A stretch of 64,000 nucleotides of DNA from Candolleomyces eurysporus (GCA_027579435.1 JANBPK010000786.1:2918-66917); one strand, 5' to 3'; positions 37,926-50,848 are shown, numbered from the stretch's first letter. Numbers and translations: made by a program. Notes: a model not told the origin generated them from the letters alone.

Positions 37926-40900
37926 GGTTGGCTGGGGGAGGTTGTTGGTGGGCAGGACCGATCATCTCAGCCGGCCATTATATCCAGTCGAAACAAGACA
38001 GTGCCTTCCCCATTATTTAGTTATTTATTTATTTATTTTCTCTTATCCCCGATCGTCAGATTCGTTATCCAGATCTCTGTCGTCACGCAGTGTGACACAG
38101 GTCTGTCACCGTCCGACTTGTCACGCCAAATCCAAGATCTCCGACCCGGCTCCCATCCGGCCAGGCTCGCCTTCCTTTCACTACCCGACATTGGAAGGCT
38201 CCTGCCTGCTTTGTTGTTATGTTTTGCAATGGCCTCACCACCTGATCTATCCATGCGACACAAAGCAATAGCGCCCCTCGCTTGTCGTCCTATTGCTGAT
38301 AACCGCAATTGGCTCCTTCGCCGACACTCCAAGAGGCTCGTTTTCAACGTGCGTGGCGGAGTCGCACACACTGCACGCAGCCCACTGAGCCCAGCACGTA
38401 CTAACCACTCGGATCAGCCATACACACCCTCAATCTATCTGCGTTGACCCCGGAGAAATCAGGCGCCTGTTGTCTGTTTCAACGCCCCAGAGCTGTCTCC
38501 GGTAGTATTCAATTATAATGCTCTGAATGCCCCAGCACCCTTGTTAGGGATACTTGCCTCTAGAGCTCTCCCACTATCGTCATAGTACTTCCCTCTACTA
38601 GTACTCTTCAAAGCCGGTACTTCCGATGCCGACTGCTACTTGCGCTTTGTCGGGTACCAGACTCTCCGGATTATCTAACACCGACAGAAATTTTTGAGAC
38701 AGGAGGATGGAATCCATCTCCTTTCACTTTTCTCTCNNAAAGGACCGCCTCGTCTTCCTATCGGAGGGAGAACTTGATCTGCGTCATCGTCAATAACATT
38801 TGAGAGAAATCTGCTGCTTCCGCCGCACTGCTGCGAGCCTTGTGCGCCCTTTCGCCAGCCTTGAGGTCTCGAGCGTGCATTTCTGTATCTGTACCACCCG
38901 ATGGGAGGTATCGGTGAGGGATTATCGCCAGCGCCCATTCCATCCTCTTGCCTCGTGCTCAAGGCCAGACTAGGCCTTCACTCATGCCTTGTTCGTAGAC
39001 TTGGCGACTTTGTGTTTTCTGATCTAACTCAAAGCAAAAGCAAGTCGCCGTGCATCATATGTTCAAATGTCTCTCGATCTTTCTCCCAGTCAAAAGCCTT
39101 GTCACTTATTCTCAGGCCCACGAACGAAAAACGAGGGTTCTCATCAAAGCGTCGGCGACGACATACCACATTTATACTGTCCTCTTGCTCCACCACGCCC
39201 CTTGTGCTAGCACATAAACGAGCGTGCGTGTGCCTGTTCACATTAAATGAAAATCCCTCATCCTGATGCGACACTCAAAGATGGTATGATGTGCTACGAA
39301 AGGCGCGGGCGTATACCACGTTTGGAAATCGATCAGTCGCGGCGCTAAAAATAACGACTGCGTATTCTTGGCATAATCCTTCACTCGCGCTTTCTTGCCT
39401 TTTTTCTTCAAATGTTTAGTTATTTTTACTTTATGTCCTTATCACCTCCGCATGCTACCAAAAGACCGTTCTAGGTATGTGCTGAGCGATGAAACCATAT
39501 GAGGAGCTACNGGATGATTATTTACTTNTGAGGCCACCGATTCGTACGGGGACCTTGCAATCGATGTAAAGTGAATTNTCTTTACGTTAAAAAGTTCCTC
39601 ATTGCTTTCACATGTTCGTAGAAAGGCTTTGAAGACCAGGTATAGGTATGGATGGAGCTTGAGCTTCGCTTGTAGGAGTGAGGAATTCGACGAGGCGAAT
39701 AGTATCAGAACTTGGAGAAAGGAATGAGTGCACCGAATTTTACGTGTGGCGTTTATCAATCTGCTCACTGTCTGCGGCACATCTTTCGAATAGCCTTATC
39801 ATTCGTAAACCTATCTGTTTACCTGTTACGTGCATNCACGTAGAATTGCCATTCAGTGTCCCNCGTCATTCAGAGATCCTCGACAACTATCAAACGCTNG
39901 CAGCGACTNANCNTTNNTTCNNGCGTGCTAGGGANGANANAATGGAATNGGTGCGATACATGCGATTCATCCATTCAAATCGAAAAGCCTCCGTCTGTCT
40001 CACAATATGTGTAACAATCAGTGTGGGGTATAGAAGCGGCGTCTGTGCAGGTANCAGTATGTCTGTCAAACAACCTATTTACCAAAAAAANCCCACACTA
40101 GCATCGTGTCAGGTATACCGTAAACCTTTCAAATGTAAAACGACNATGATATCACTTGCGAAAACGCAAGCACTTGAATTGAGGTTTCCACGAAAAGAGA
40201 ATTCNGCCCGAAAGAAGTCNTNAAGTATTATTGGCCTNACTTACGATGGTACGGCCTAGTAAGCGGCGTTTCATCTAAGTCGATTGGGATCGTGGACGTG
40301 TACNCNAACATGCTTTTTGAAGGTTAGGATTTCTGATGTCCTATCGTGGTCTCAGCNATCTGACCCCGTGAGCTGTTCTGCGCTCACTACGCACAGCGTG
40401 CCTGGACTGCGCACGACACGACGTGTGCTGCGTTGCTTGCTGGGGACTAGCTGCTTCATTGACTCCACTTAGGCGACCTGGTGTTGTTTGAGCAGGTCTT
40501 ACTCCATCGCGTGTTTTGCGGTGATGAAATACATGAGCCTAAATGAGCTCAGCTCTGCCTTTGGCTTTCCTTTCATTATTCGTTTTTCCTTAATTGCTAC
40601 GGAATGAGACCCTGTTCCGACGGTAGGGAAGCTTTTGCTGTGGATGGAAATGATAATTCCGGATAAGACACGGTTCTTCAAGCCTGAGTGTGTCGCAGAG
40701 ATATCNAATCGTTCGTTGCTTCGACTCGGAGAGTGAAAGGTAAGTTTGTTTTGTTATCTTTGCTTCTATCCNTTTCAAACGAACGTGTTACGGCCTGTCT
40801 GGAGCGCGTTATTGGACTTGGAGCGCGTCAACCCGGACTATTACGACGATCATTGCGCCCTCCCGTCCCATCTATCCTGGGTGTTGAAAGCACCATTTTA

Positions 40901-41929
40901 GGTGCTGCAGTGCAGAGTGGCACCAGGCACTCGGTCCCGAGTACGCACCGCCGGCGCAACAGCATGCAAAATACCTTTTTTGCACGAGCGTTCCCCATAA
41001 AATCAAAAATCAANCACTAGCTCTCTCTGGATCACCCTCATGTGCCTGCATACAGCATAGCTCAATTCANCTTGTCCGAAAATTAATTATAATCGTCCAC
41101 AGGAACTTATCTATTATCCTTGGCGTTTTGAAAGTTATCCTCGTTATTCGCGTACTGTGCACGAATTCAACAGCTGCTAGCTAAGTCTAACCACGTTAAT
41201 CCGCAATCAACGCGGACTCTTGAAGATAGGGAGTCTTGGCGCTCCGGACTAGTTTAGGTAAAGCGAGGAACGCCCTGTCGGTGCACCCGCCCGTTCTCCT
41301 CGCGAGATGCCAAGAACTTCGTGATGGAGCTTCTGGGATTCGTTGGCCAGCGCTGGAGGAAGGAGAAGCGCCACACCACTGAGGTGTGATCCTTGGTTGG
41401 TTGGCATGCAAGTTCCTCAGGCCTTCCTCCATGGCCCAGGCAGTGGACTTCCTAGGCTTGATTGGGCCGGCTCAGGTTACCGAGGCCATGTAGCTGCAGT
41501 AGGTGTTTTTTCCTCCTACGAGTCGACGCCCCTTTTGGATGTTTCTTCACCTTTGGGCGAGATGTCCACGCCAAGACCAAGGCCGACCTGGACCCGGTTC
41601 CTCTTTGGGGCAACCGAGTTTCTAAATACATACCCGGTGTGTTTCGCGCGGCATCCGCTCAATAGCTTCCCGACTGACTCGTCTGTCCTTAATGTGTCTC
41701 CTGTTTACGATCATGGCACATGTAGGATGTAGGTACATAGGCTCCCGGGAAATTTACAAGTGCTGAGCTTCGCGACTGTTGTGGATCCACGTCCACGGAC
41801 TCGGAGATGATTCGACCAGTGCTATCTTTTTTGATGATGGATGAATCCCATCCCAACCCGTCAAGGCAGGAACACCGAGCGACGATTGGGTGCGNTATTT
41901 TTCGCTGATACGAACCGTCCAACCAGGTG
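37926..41929. other. Gene-poor block, middle part
   Basis: No supportable gene. The first few hundred bases are the likely promoter of the gene ending at 37925. A T/A-rich tetranucleotide run lies at 38013-38039. A minus-strand frame near 38,760-38,900 contains a helical-looking piece (MHARDLKAGERAHKARSSAA) without start or splice context. N-rich between 39,830 and 40,320. Confidence 0.35.
38013..38039 (+). repeat. (TTAT)n microsatellite
   Basis: Run of TTAT/TTTA units (ttatttagttatttatttat and following bases). Confidence 0.75.
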
Positions 41930-42200
41930 TGATTGGTTGGTTGCTTGGCATATCATTCTCTTCCCGAATTCGAGAACCTGGATAAGGTACTTAGCAGACT
42001 AGTGAGGATTCGGGAAGGCGCGACGCCAAGAGNGACTCAGGCTACTTGATGGGTCGATAACTTCTTGAAGCACCTCTCTCGACCTCGAGAGTGGGAGGAT
42101 GTAAATGCCAAGCCCTTTCAAAATTCGGATTACTCAAAAGATAACGTGCTGGAATTTTGCAAGAATAGGGACAAGGTGGGTCGAGCCTTTGTGTGAGTTG
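41930..42200 (+). pseudogene. Decayed coding remnant of unknown family
   Basis: One plus-strand frame reads LAYHSLPEFENLDKVLSRLV, RIREGATPR, then, after an in-frame TGA, WVDNFLKHLSRPREWEDVNA, KPFQNSDYSKDNVLEFCKNR and DKVGRAFV before another TGA. Composition is that of a soluble helical protein. Each stop is one C-to-T change away from an Arg codon. No start and no known domain recognised. Confidence 0.25.
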
Positions 42201-42514
42201 TGAGTTCCGGATTTAGTGCGTATTTTTGAAAAGAGCCTTGCTTTACATGTCTTTTTCTGGTTATGTTAAAGATATTTATTCGGTTTGGCGCACACGAGCG
42301 CCTGCAGGACCTGAGAACGTGGTCTTGGCGCGCCAGCTAGTTTGTCAGCCCACGCGGCGGGCTGTCAGGTTNGTTGGTCTTGGCGCGTGTGTACGCATCA
42401 GGCGGGTCAACGTCAACAAATTAGCTTGAGCTGGCTTGGCGCTGTGACTTCTCTTCGTTTCCGACGGCTTACCGCACCTTTCGACATTCNAACCTCATTG
42501 TTTGAACCCTGAAG

Positions 42515-42780
42515 ATCTCACACGTCGTTTTCTGCTAGTTCGCTTCGAGAGGTGCTTTGTATGCAAGAGACAACAGGCGGAACACGCTTCTNAAAGCTGC
42601 GGGCTTGGCATCGGGCGTCTGCATAATCCCAATCTCCTTCCTGCTCCTCGGTTCTGCGACTTCTGCTATGTATGGTGGCTATTTTTGAGCAGCCAAGGCT
42701 TCNTTTACGGGTGAAGCTCTCTTGGCAGNGACGCCTCTCCATCTTCCAAGTTTCCAAACTTACCATTCTGCCAAGTTATT
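42515..42780 (+). pseudogene. Decayed coding remnant with a hydrophobic segment
   Basis: A plus frame reads FASRGALYARDNRRNTLL, then ASGVCIIPISFLLLGSATSA (possible membrane helix), MYGGYF-stop-AAKASFTGEALLA and LHLPSFQTYHSAK, with a TAG before and a TGA within. Ns occur at three places. An overlapping frame (NPEDLTRRFLLVRFERCF) is also open at the start, so the assignment is weak. Confidence 0.2.
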
Positions 42781-42981
42781 ATGNTTCGTGTTGCTGGATA
42801 CACGTCCTTATTCTCGTCGGTAAGTCCTAGGATTCTTACAACTTTCACCTTTCTCGGAGTTGTGATAAGCTACAGGCCTATTGCAATCACTGTGTGCCNG
42901 CCCACTTGTTCAACAATCACCTGCATCATCAAGGNCCAGGGATGGGGAGCTTCGAGGATCCAGCGAAGAGNGACNCTGATT

Positions 42982-43300
42982 ATGGCCCGGCCCTTCATCG
43001 TTCTTCTTCTTGTGCGCAGTCAGTGCTTCGACCATTAATTATGCCAAGAGAACGATGTCGTTCTGTACCAACTGGATGGTTTTCTCCGGACAGGTTAGCA
43101 AACTCCGGATGCTACATCTGTTACTACTAACACGACAGCCAAGAAATGTAAGTGGAGACGGCTATGTCGATAGCTTGACGGCTTGCACTGCAGTGGCTGG
43201 CGACTCCGAATTNGGATTCTCGTTTTGGCCTTCAATCCGCGGTGCTCCACAACCTNCAAGTGGATCAGGTGTCTTGGCTTCACNAATAAGCATCNCTAGG
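42982..43300 (+). pseudogene. Candidate small secreted-protein gene, frameshifted
   Basis: ATG at 42982 gives MARPFIVLLLV, a signal-peptide-like start. One frame over, the sequence continues AVSASTINYAKRTMSFCTNW, MVFSGQ, and then a 45-nt intron with good signals (GTTAGC donor at 43094, TACTAAC branch, CAG at 43138). It rejoins in frame to PRNVSGDGYVDSLTACTAVA, GFSFWPSIRGAPQP and ASPIS. A second short intron (GTATGA...CCTAACACCCAG, 43301-43340) follows. The frame jump near 43,013 may be a sequencing indel or a mutation. Two Cys are visible in the mature part. Family not recognised. Confidence 0.35.
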
Positions 43301-43340
43301 GTATGATCCTAATTTCGCTAAGCGTATCCCTAACACCCAG

Positions 43341-44152
43341 GACCACCGGAAGACTGCAGCGTAGGAGCCCAGACGGACGTTCAAGGGCGACTCCAACAAC
43401 CTCATGCTCCCGTACCTTCCTTCCCGCTNAGCAACATCCAGTGGACCAACCCAACTCTATCAATGGCGATAGTACCTCTCTGACTTCCGATAAAGGCGGT
43501 TGCAACNCTTCGTAAAGAAGTTCTAGAACTGTCCTCATCGTTCCGCAGTCTCTTGTTGACGGCCAAACTGGAAGTGGAGCTCTGTTGATATGCATTNGNA
43601 GCAAAGCCCCTCACCAAGGTAAGGTTGTTATTGTGCTGTAAAAATTTAGGGCTTCACAGCACTCATTTCGTTAGTTACTCGCATCTAGGGTGCTTCTCGC
43701 TTGATTTTGAGGGCAGACACCACGGAGGACATTAAAGCTACGTCAAACAACCTCTTGCGTATGTATGACGAGAGGCTTGGAGACTGGGTTTGGCGCGAGT
43801 AAGACCGAATATTAGCCTCGCGGTTTCATGTCAATGACTTCGAGGGTCGGTAATAAGACACCAGGTAGGTACCTTCGGATTCGTCCTAGAGCAATGTTTA
43901 CATCTAACAGCTTGCCAAGCGAGTGCACGTCCTCTGAGACCTCTTCGACGTCGATCCGACAAGCCGGCTACTTGATGTCGAGATGAAAACAACGATCCCG
44001 CGACCAAAAGCGTCCACCGAGCGGCGCACCAGCCTCCTGGGTCCTCTCCGTCGACATTTTGATCTCACCGTCCACCCGCGTCTGGCCCCCGGTTCTTCAA
44101 TGATGTCATCCCGTAGATGGTGAGGATGCTCCGCTCCTTTGTCACAACCAAG
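43341..44152 (+). pseudogene. Decayed multi-exon coding remnant
   Basis: The plus frame after the CCCAG acceptor at 43340 reads LSNIQWTNPTLSMAIVPL, TGA, LPIKAVATLRKEVLELSSSF, RSLLTAKLEVELC, TGA, and KPLTK. A GTAAGG...ATCTAG intron (about 43,619-43,692) joins in phase to GASRLILRADTTEDIKATSN, NLLRMYDERLGDWVWRE, TAA. A further exon-like stretch, DLFDVDPTSRLLDVEMKTTI, ends at TGA near 44,152. All stops are C-to-T products of Arg or Gln codons. The whole could be one gene with 42982-43300. Function unknown. Confidence 0.3.
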
Positions 44153-47100
44153 GTNTGCAGTGCAGAAATGGCGATGATCATCATAGACGGGAAGGTTGTT
44201 TGGAGCTCTTCATTTTGTCATTGACATTTCATTGCTAAGTCTTCATTTAGGTTTCCCTGTGCCGAACCTTTCAAAATCTTCAAGTTATTGTTACTTAGAA
44301 GACGAAAATCCATATCACACTCGGTGCTANGATCATCGAACGATGACAGAGGACAAAGGTACAGAATGTGTCGTAAGTNGATTACAGTTTTTGTTTTCTT
44401 GTTCCGGTGCATAATNGTCTCTTTGTTGCTAGGCGGACGAGGATCCGTGAAATTGTGATATACAGCGTCGTCGGATGTGATATGGTAAAAGAGGCAGCGG
44501 CGCCGCGTCGGAGGTCGTTCAGGGCTCGGGACGGGATGAGAGTCGAGCGCTGAGCGTTGTGAAACTACGTCATACANCGCCATGACGCAGATTTTNCCAA
44601 GCGCNCTGCTGACTTGCGNTTCCTCGAGGTATTGTATGGTTCTCATCATCTTCTATNGCTGCTCNCTTTTCATTCGCTGGTTCATTCACTCTTGTCCCCA
44701 GTTAGCAACTGAGCGCCTGTCTATCTAGAGCGCGGGAGACACTGTGACTGGCGACTGGGCTTCCTCATAGGCCTGCTCGATCCTTGATAGAGGACATTCA
44801 CGACGGGTTGAGCACGCTGTCAGCGCGTTTCAACCCGTGTATACTATCCGAGCCCGGTTGCCTCACCCTTCATATCAACTTGGTATTGTATACCGTGCCC
44901 GAGACGACGCTCGATCAGATATGTCTGCCTATTGCTCTCCAAGTTATCCCGCAGCCCGATGCGGAATATGTTGAATAGCTAACTCTCTGGCAACGTGGTG
45001 CAAAACTGTAACGCGATCTGTTGGCTCGCAATGGTCTTGAGATTAACTCATGAAAAGGTACCCGACCGAAGTACACCTGTCATCGTGGCCTTGTGTAGAG
45101 TTCGATTTGAATACTGACTGAAGAGGTAAGCTAAGGCTCTATCACATTTTCTACTGGATTCGTTCGTGATCACTGGAGAAGCCTAGGTCATAGGACTCGT
45201 AGCGGCCCGCGTGCAATCCGTAGTGTCGTGTCTGGCATCGGCGTGTTCGTTTTATGCAACCCATTCGGGCGATCGAGCACGAGCACTTGATGGTCTACCC
45301 CTAAACGAGAACTTGGATTCTGGTACTCGAAACCATCCGCGCAGCATGATCGCTGCCTTTGAAATACTGGATCCCGCAACGACCAAGTTAGGGCAGTACA
45401 GGCATGCCTAGCCTGCTGCCTTTCCTGAAACCCTCTCCCGTGGCATCGGAATCCAAACCCTTCACGCTCCCGCGATGCTGCATTGACTGTCTACCGCTCT
45501 TCCGTATCCCAGAGTCGATTCCCTGGGCTGTCAACCAATTGATTCGGTTTCTTCTTTCTGTTTTCCTGGATTGTGGTCCCTTCACGTTTCTGCAGAAGAA
45601 GGAAATATCTCCCGCACTCACTCATGTCCGTCTTTCCTTCATCCTACAAACGTTGGCCGTTTCAAGTGTAACGCTCTCCCGGATTCCGGCCACCCGCACC
45701 TTTCGACGCTCCCACTCGTCCTCAATAGCTGGATTCCGATCCCCGGATTGCGACCTTCAAGATTTGCACCCTCTGATCTCCTTGAGAACCGTCAAAATTC
45801 GAGGGACTGCACCTCGTTTTATCTGATTCGATTCAGAAGATGTTATTCTATCCATAAGAGCCAGCTTCTGCCAGGTAGCAGCCTTGTGAACATGATTGTG
45901 AATGGTGAAGAGAGTCGAGGGCTGTCGAGGGGAAGCCCATTTATACTTAGCAGTAGTCGCGGGAGAAGTTGGGAGATATAGATAACCTTGACCCCTCTTA
46001 AACAGGAATAATCAAGTGTCATGGTGTGTGGATTATTTGTTAACCCATGAAATGGAGGAATGTTATGTCGAATTGAAATCTATTGATATTCGTATCATAC
46101 CATATCGTATTAGGTTTCCATGAGAAACGGAACGAAACGGCAGACAACAGCCTTGCCTCGTGTTCATCAAACCCGTATGCAGTTACTACATTTATTTGAA
46201 TCGGTGTTCACGACACGAAACAGGGCTACCAACACGAAGCGACACTGCTTCCATGATTTATGAAGCCTCGGGATGTGCAGAACCCGACTCAAACTAGAGG
46301 CACGTTTTGGGGTGTGATTAGCATTTAACCGAACGACTAGCCCATCCAATCGTCTGGTGGCCCGGAATAACTGAAGCCTGACCAGGGTGATGATTCTACG
46401 CCCGTACTGTTATAATGTGTGGGCGCAGTTCCCAATCCTGGAACGTTCGATGAGCAATGGAGAGGAGAAGCTGATAACTGGATGTATTAGACGTGTTGGA
46501 GCGTTCTCGTGGATTCGAACGCTTGATCATGATGGAAGTTGATATCTCCGTCGGATACATATCGACTCGAAGTCTGACAAGGGCGGAAGCTGGGCGGAAG
46601 AGCGCGGTACGCACATATGGTAAATTATCTCCGCCTGAGTTCGAGTCCGTTGAAGTTGAAATGTTCGAATTTATGGGGAGATCCTTAGCAGGTGGCGATG
46701 TGATATGTCAGGGCGAAGTCTCTTGAAAGTGGAAGGTGGAAGGCCTGCCGTTCGAAAATTGGGGTGTAACTCGGAGAATCGCAACGGCCAAGAATGACGA
46801 GATTGTCGGCAGCGTGCATTAACGTATCCCGCTGTCCACAAATTTTCTCGGATACGCCTAGCTGGCGCGTTTTACAGGGTCCAATTGCTGTTCAGCGAGG
46901 TTCAGATCATTATTTGCAGGGGTGGCGTACGCCGTACTGGTGGATAGCGACACGCTCCTACGCCGAGCAACCGAATGGAGTGTCGAACGACACGGCCGTG
47001 TTTAAAAATTCATTTCGAACGTTCGAAGGAACCATTTGACATGCAGGCCGAAAGAAACGCGGACATTCGAAGAGGTGATGTTCATCAGTTGACAGCAAGG

Positions 47101-49464
47101 CCAGTGTCCGCAAGCTCCCATCTATAGGTGCAAATGTCACATCTGCCTGACTCGATGGTCTATCTCTAGCTTATTGGAGTTGCTCGGGGTGACGGTACGA
47201 CGGAGCCATGCACTTCCTTCCTTGCCTTGCATCCAGCTAGAACTAATTTTCGCTCTTTTACAGCTGGTTTGGGTGCCACTTCTTATCTTCCGGCGCGACC
47301 TTCTGAAATCATCCGAGCTTCAACTTGAAAGTTTTCCGGGTTTCCTTCATGAAGGATGCTATATGAAGTCGGGGGCGCAAGCGAATTCTCTGGGTCTTAA
47401 TTGACAGATATGTCCAGCGCTTCTTGTTCCAGGTCCCGGGCGCGGACGGTATCCCTGACTCAGTGCGTGTAGCCATACTGGTACATCACCGTACATGGCG
47501 CGATCCGGCGGCGGCGCCTACTTACCGCCTCGCGCCCCGTCGGAGTTCGTCGCGTCCAATGTCCCTTCGTCTCTCCCATCATGAGGTGCATCTCTGCACT
47601 GTACAGGCCCGGTGTGATATAGTCAAATACTCTCAGCCCGAGCCTCTGGATAAGCTTTCAAGGGTCTCTCAAATGACTTGTTTACCCCTAGGCTTCAGGT
47701 GTGTCGCTGCTCGAGTTACTCTTATCAAGCTGAGCCCTATTCGCTGATAGCATTTGAATTTATGCGAAAGGGAAATGAGGGTGCTTCCCTGAATGCGGCG
47801 GCGAACGGTGTACGCACACCGTACCGTGTTCTCCGTGGGGCTCGACTGGATATGTTTAGCTGCTGAGAACGCGCGACAATGGCGTATTAGCAAGGTTTGA
47901 TTGTGGCTCTTATGAAGGCTGCAAGTCATTCTCAGCCCCACCCAACGTAATCCCCGTTCCTACCTGACGTGTCTCCTAGGGGAAATTTGAAGTGAGGTGG
48001 CCCAGCTCTGTCAACTGCTCGAAATACTGACGAATGAAATTCAGGCCGCTAAGTTAGCAAATTATGGTGCCACCTCTTTTGGTTGGAACTCGAGGCGTTG
48101 CCCCGTGTATGAGAAGCGAGCCGATGCTCACTCTAGATCTTGACCAAAGGGACGGATTCGACGGAAGCAAATTGAAAGCCACTGTTCGTCCGCGGTAGGG
48201 ATTGCCTACATGAGCCAGCGGAACCTTCTTTCCAAAGAACGTCGTCCGTAGGTTTGATTGTATCAAACCATGAATGTTCGGGACGCACCCATTTTTCCGA
48301 GGATGGAAGGATAGGAGACAAGTCGTGGATACAGGTGCTATACAGCTCATCAACGTATCAGGGATGCGGATGCATCTCTTCAGTGCGTCCGAAAAAGTTT
48401 GTTATCCCTGTGCATCTTGTTGGAATCTCAGATACATCTCTGGCAGCCTGTGCTCATGGATATGCATACCCGCAGCTCTGGGGCTCCCTGTTAGATTTCT
48501 CTAACTCTCACCCTGACTGCAGATGACAATTGAGCGATGGGAGAGATTCATTTCCGCATCAAGCAATTTTTCGCTCGAGTCTAGTTCTGCTGAGTGTCGT
48601 TACCTTGGTGTGGGTGCATGATTTCTATCTGGGAATAAGGAAGATGCTGAAGCGCAGATAGCGGGGATTGTAACTCAGATGTTGCGCGATCCTAGTGGCA
48701 TCTGCGTGCATTTGGGCTGCTATATCTTTCGCGGGTGCGTTGCCTTGCTCGTGCCTTTCGCTCACCCTACCTTCGACGCGTCTGCTAAAGAAAAGTCATT
48801 CACGGCCGGGGAAGTGTTCAAAAACGATGAATAAAGCACCTTCTGGAGGCTTGACCGCCGTGTGGGCTGTTGGTCACGTCCGCAGCTCTTCAAGCGGCCT
48901 TCGCAAGCCACCAATGTCATATGCTCAACCATGACGCTCCAGTGAAATCCCGCAAGGTTACTCGAACATCCACCGATCCTCAATTCCGGTTAGGTGAGAG
49001 CAAGCCCTTTGCCCTTAACATCATTCTGGCTCGAGGCAAGTCATGGCTGCTATGTGGTGCCCATATATAGATTTCTCAGCTCTTCCTCCGAACTTCTCGT
49101 GTACTCGCTCCAGACCTCGAAATGCCACTCGGTTTCGTGCCTCATCCCAACAGCTGAATGCTACCAGACGGTCTGTCGCTTTTCACGAATTCAGATAATT
49201 TTTCTGGCTGACCATGATCTCATTTCACTCATTTTCAGGACAACGGTAGTTATCGGATTGATGCCGTATGTCTACGAAAAGAAGTTCGTATGACCGCTGC
49301 CGTAATTGTACGCTACTTGCTAACCTCGAAAAGGACACCTTCGCGTGTTGGACCAGTCCTCCGGCGGGCTGATTGAATGCGCGTAAAATTGTCTTGTTTC
49401 CAATTGCTGGTCTATTCAATCCAGGCCAGCCCTATCCTCGCTTCTTGCTACTCCAGCTACTCCA
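44153..49464. other. Gene-poor block, right part
   Basis: No gene supported. A 65-codon plus frame ending at 44978 (ETTLDQICLPIALQVIPQPD) is protein-like but alone. Frames at 45,404-45,980, 46,400-46,730 and 47,424-47,747 are open on both strands and carry no recognisable motif. Given the decayed frames on either side, more remnants are likely here but I could not prove any. Confidence 0.35.
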
Positions 49465-49720
49465 ATGGACCAGGAGGTCGACGTAAGTCCCTATCTTATC
49501 GCCATCCATCTCGCTCAACAGGGTCTCTATTTTAACCTACTTTTCTGGGTTTTTGTTTGTGATTTCCCAGCTAACAAAAATGAATAGGATCTGCGATTGT
49601 ACAATGGGCCCACGCCTGCAGGCGTCGGCGGTGGCCGCCACAGACACGTTAGTAAAACTGCTTGATCATTGGAGGTGCCTTCCAGCTGCCGACTCCTTGT
49701 TGCATTTGCGCATGCCATGA
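49465..49720 (+). CDS. Putative two-exon small gene, 55 codons
   Basis: ATG at 49465 opens MDQEVD and runs into a perfect GTAAGT donor at 49483. A T-rich tract ends in TTTCCCAG at 49570, giving the second exon LTKMNRICDCTMGPRLQASA, VAATDTLVKLLDHWRC, LHLRMP-stop at 49720. An alternative acceptor (CTAAC...GAATAG at 49587) gives a shorter Gly/His-rich end instead. The upstream DNA is CT-rich as in fungal leaders. Either a very small gene or the 5' end of a truncated one; no homology recognised. Confidence 0.35.
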
Positions 49721-49890
49721 GGCAAGCCTCGCTGCATGCCGCCGTTCATCTGCCCAACAAGTTTCAAATTCATTCCCACAACTCTATTGATTCTATCTAA
49801 AGGCTCGATGCGATAGGAGGAAACAGAGCGCCTACAGCCGGATATGTAGACGGGCCTCTCCTCCTTTCTGCCTACTATCAGGAATGACTG

Positions 49891-50158
49891 CTTATATGGA
49901 GGGGCACAGATCCTTGTAGATTTCTCCGCCTTCTAGAGAAGGCATAGGAAAGGATACGTTCAGGCGCTGAAATGTCCCCGAACCATTCATTCATCAGACA
50001 AGTCAAACGTATCTCCAGGATTACCGGTGATGGAACCATTCCAGCCCATCGGAATGTGTACAACTCTGGCATGTCCTTGAACTTCGCTTCAACGCCTGAT
50101 GCAGGCCTTCCTGTGAAAGCCAAGCGAATGCTTGCGAAAGGGAGAATTCCGATCTCGT
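49891..50158 (-). CDS. C-terminal exons of an unknown minus-strand gene
   Basis: Exon 50025-50158 reads DEIGILPFASIRLAFTGRPA, then FKDMPELYTFRWAGMVPSP. A 58-nt intron (donor GTAATC at 50024, acceptor TTTCAG) joins in phase to RLNVSFPMPSLEGGEIYKDL and CPSI-stop at 49891. The joined frame has no internal stop. The 5' part was not found, although a protein-like frame (CFLSAWKGHDFFEVYITEEQ) lies upstream at about 50,480-50,560. Family unknown. Confidence 0.3.
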
Positions 50159-50848
50159 CTGCTCACTCAGGCTCTCCTTCACCACATCGAACTGTTGTCT
50201 CGATGCTAGAGGAAGAGCGCCTGGGCGAATCTGTCGCCGCCACACACCTCGAACAATGCTTTCCTAAACTAAGCAGGGCTAACAGTCGCGTACTCTATAG
50301 CTGTTCCTAGATACGTGCATTGATTCAGTTGAGCTGATGGAACAGTACAGGAGTCGAATTGTCTCCGAGATAGCGATCGCTTTACTGGGGTTAGATTAGC
50401 ATCCCCAGGTAGCCTACGCACGGTTGTTGGTGGTATCTGTAGCCAACGTTCGTGGTGACCATTGTTCCTCTGTGATGTATACTTCAAAAAAATCATGGCC
50501 TTTCCAGGCTGAGAGGAAGCAAAGTCTGCAAAAGTGTAGCTTCGTTATGGTGCCTTTCCCCACACCAGCAATTGCTTCCAGTGAATGACGAATGCGCACA
50601 TGAGGTCGCCATCAACTCCATCAAAGACGCCAACCTTACGGTCCGAAATTCCCTAAAGCTTCTCATGCCCAGCGCTGATAGGTTATTTCTCANTTTTTTT
50701 AAGTCTCATTCGAGGTAAATGGATGCCAAAGCGAGGTTGTCCATCTGTTAGGCTCGATCATCTGGCAAACAAAACTCAGGGACAGGAGAGAACATCCTCA
50801 GAGGATTTGTCAGGAATTTCCTGGGGTTACTTACTCTTTTTCAACTAA

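Noticed and set aside
41189..41732. Possible retrotransposon piece (WGNRVSKYIPGVFRA frame)
   Set aside because: A faint resemblance to a copia-type PLWG-x-RV element only; no integrase, reverse transcriptase or LTRs seen.
45404..45981. Two overlapping plus-strand frames of about 140 codons
   Set aside because: Open on both strands, Ser/Pro/Leu-rich, no intron signals; looks like chance.
46495..46530. GTTCGAATCC on the minus strand, resembling a tRNA B box
   Set aside because: The flanking bases do not pair as a T-stem and no acceptor or anticodon arm fits. The same was true at 33,550 and 20,133.
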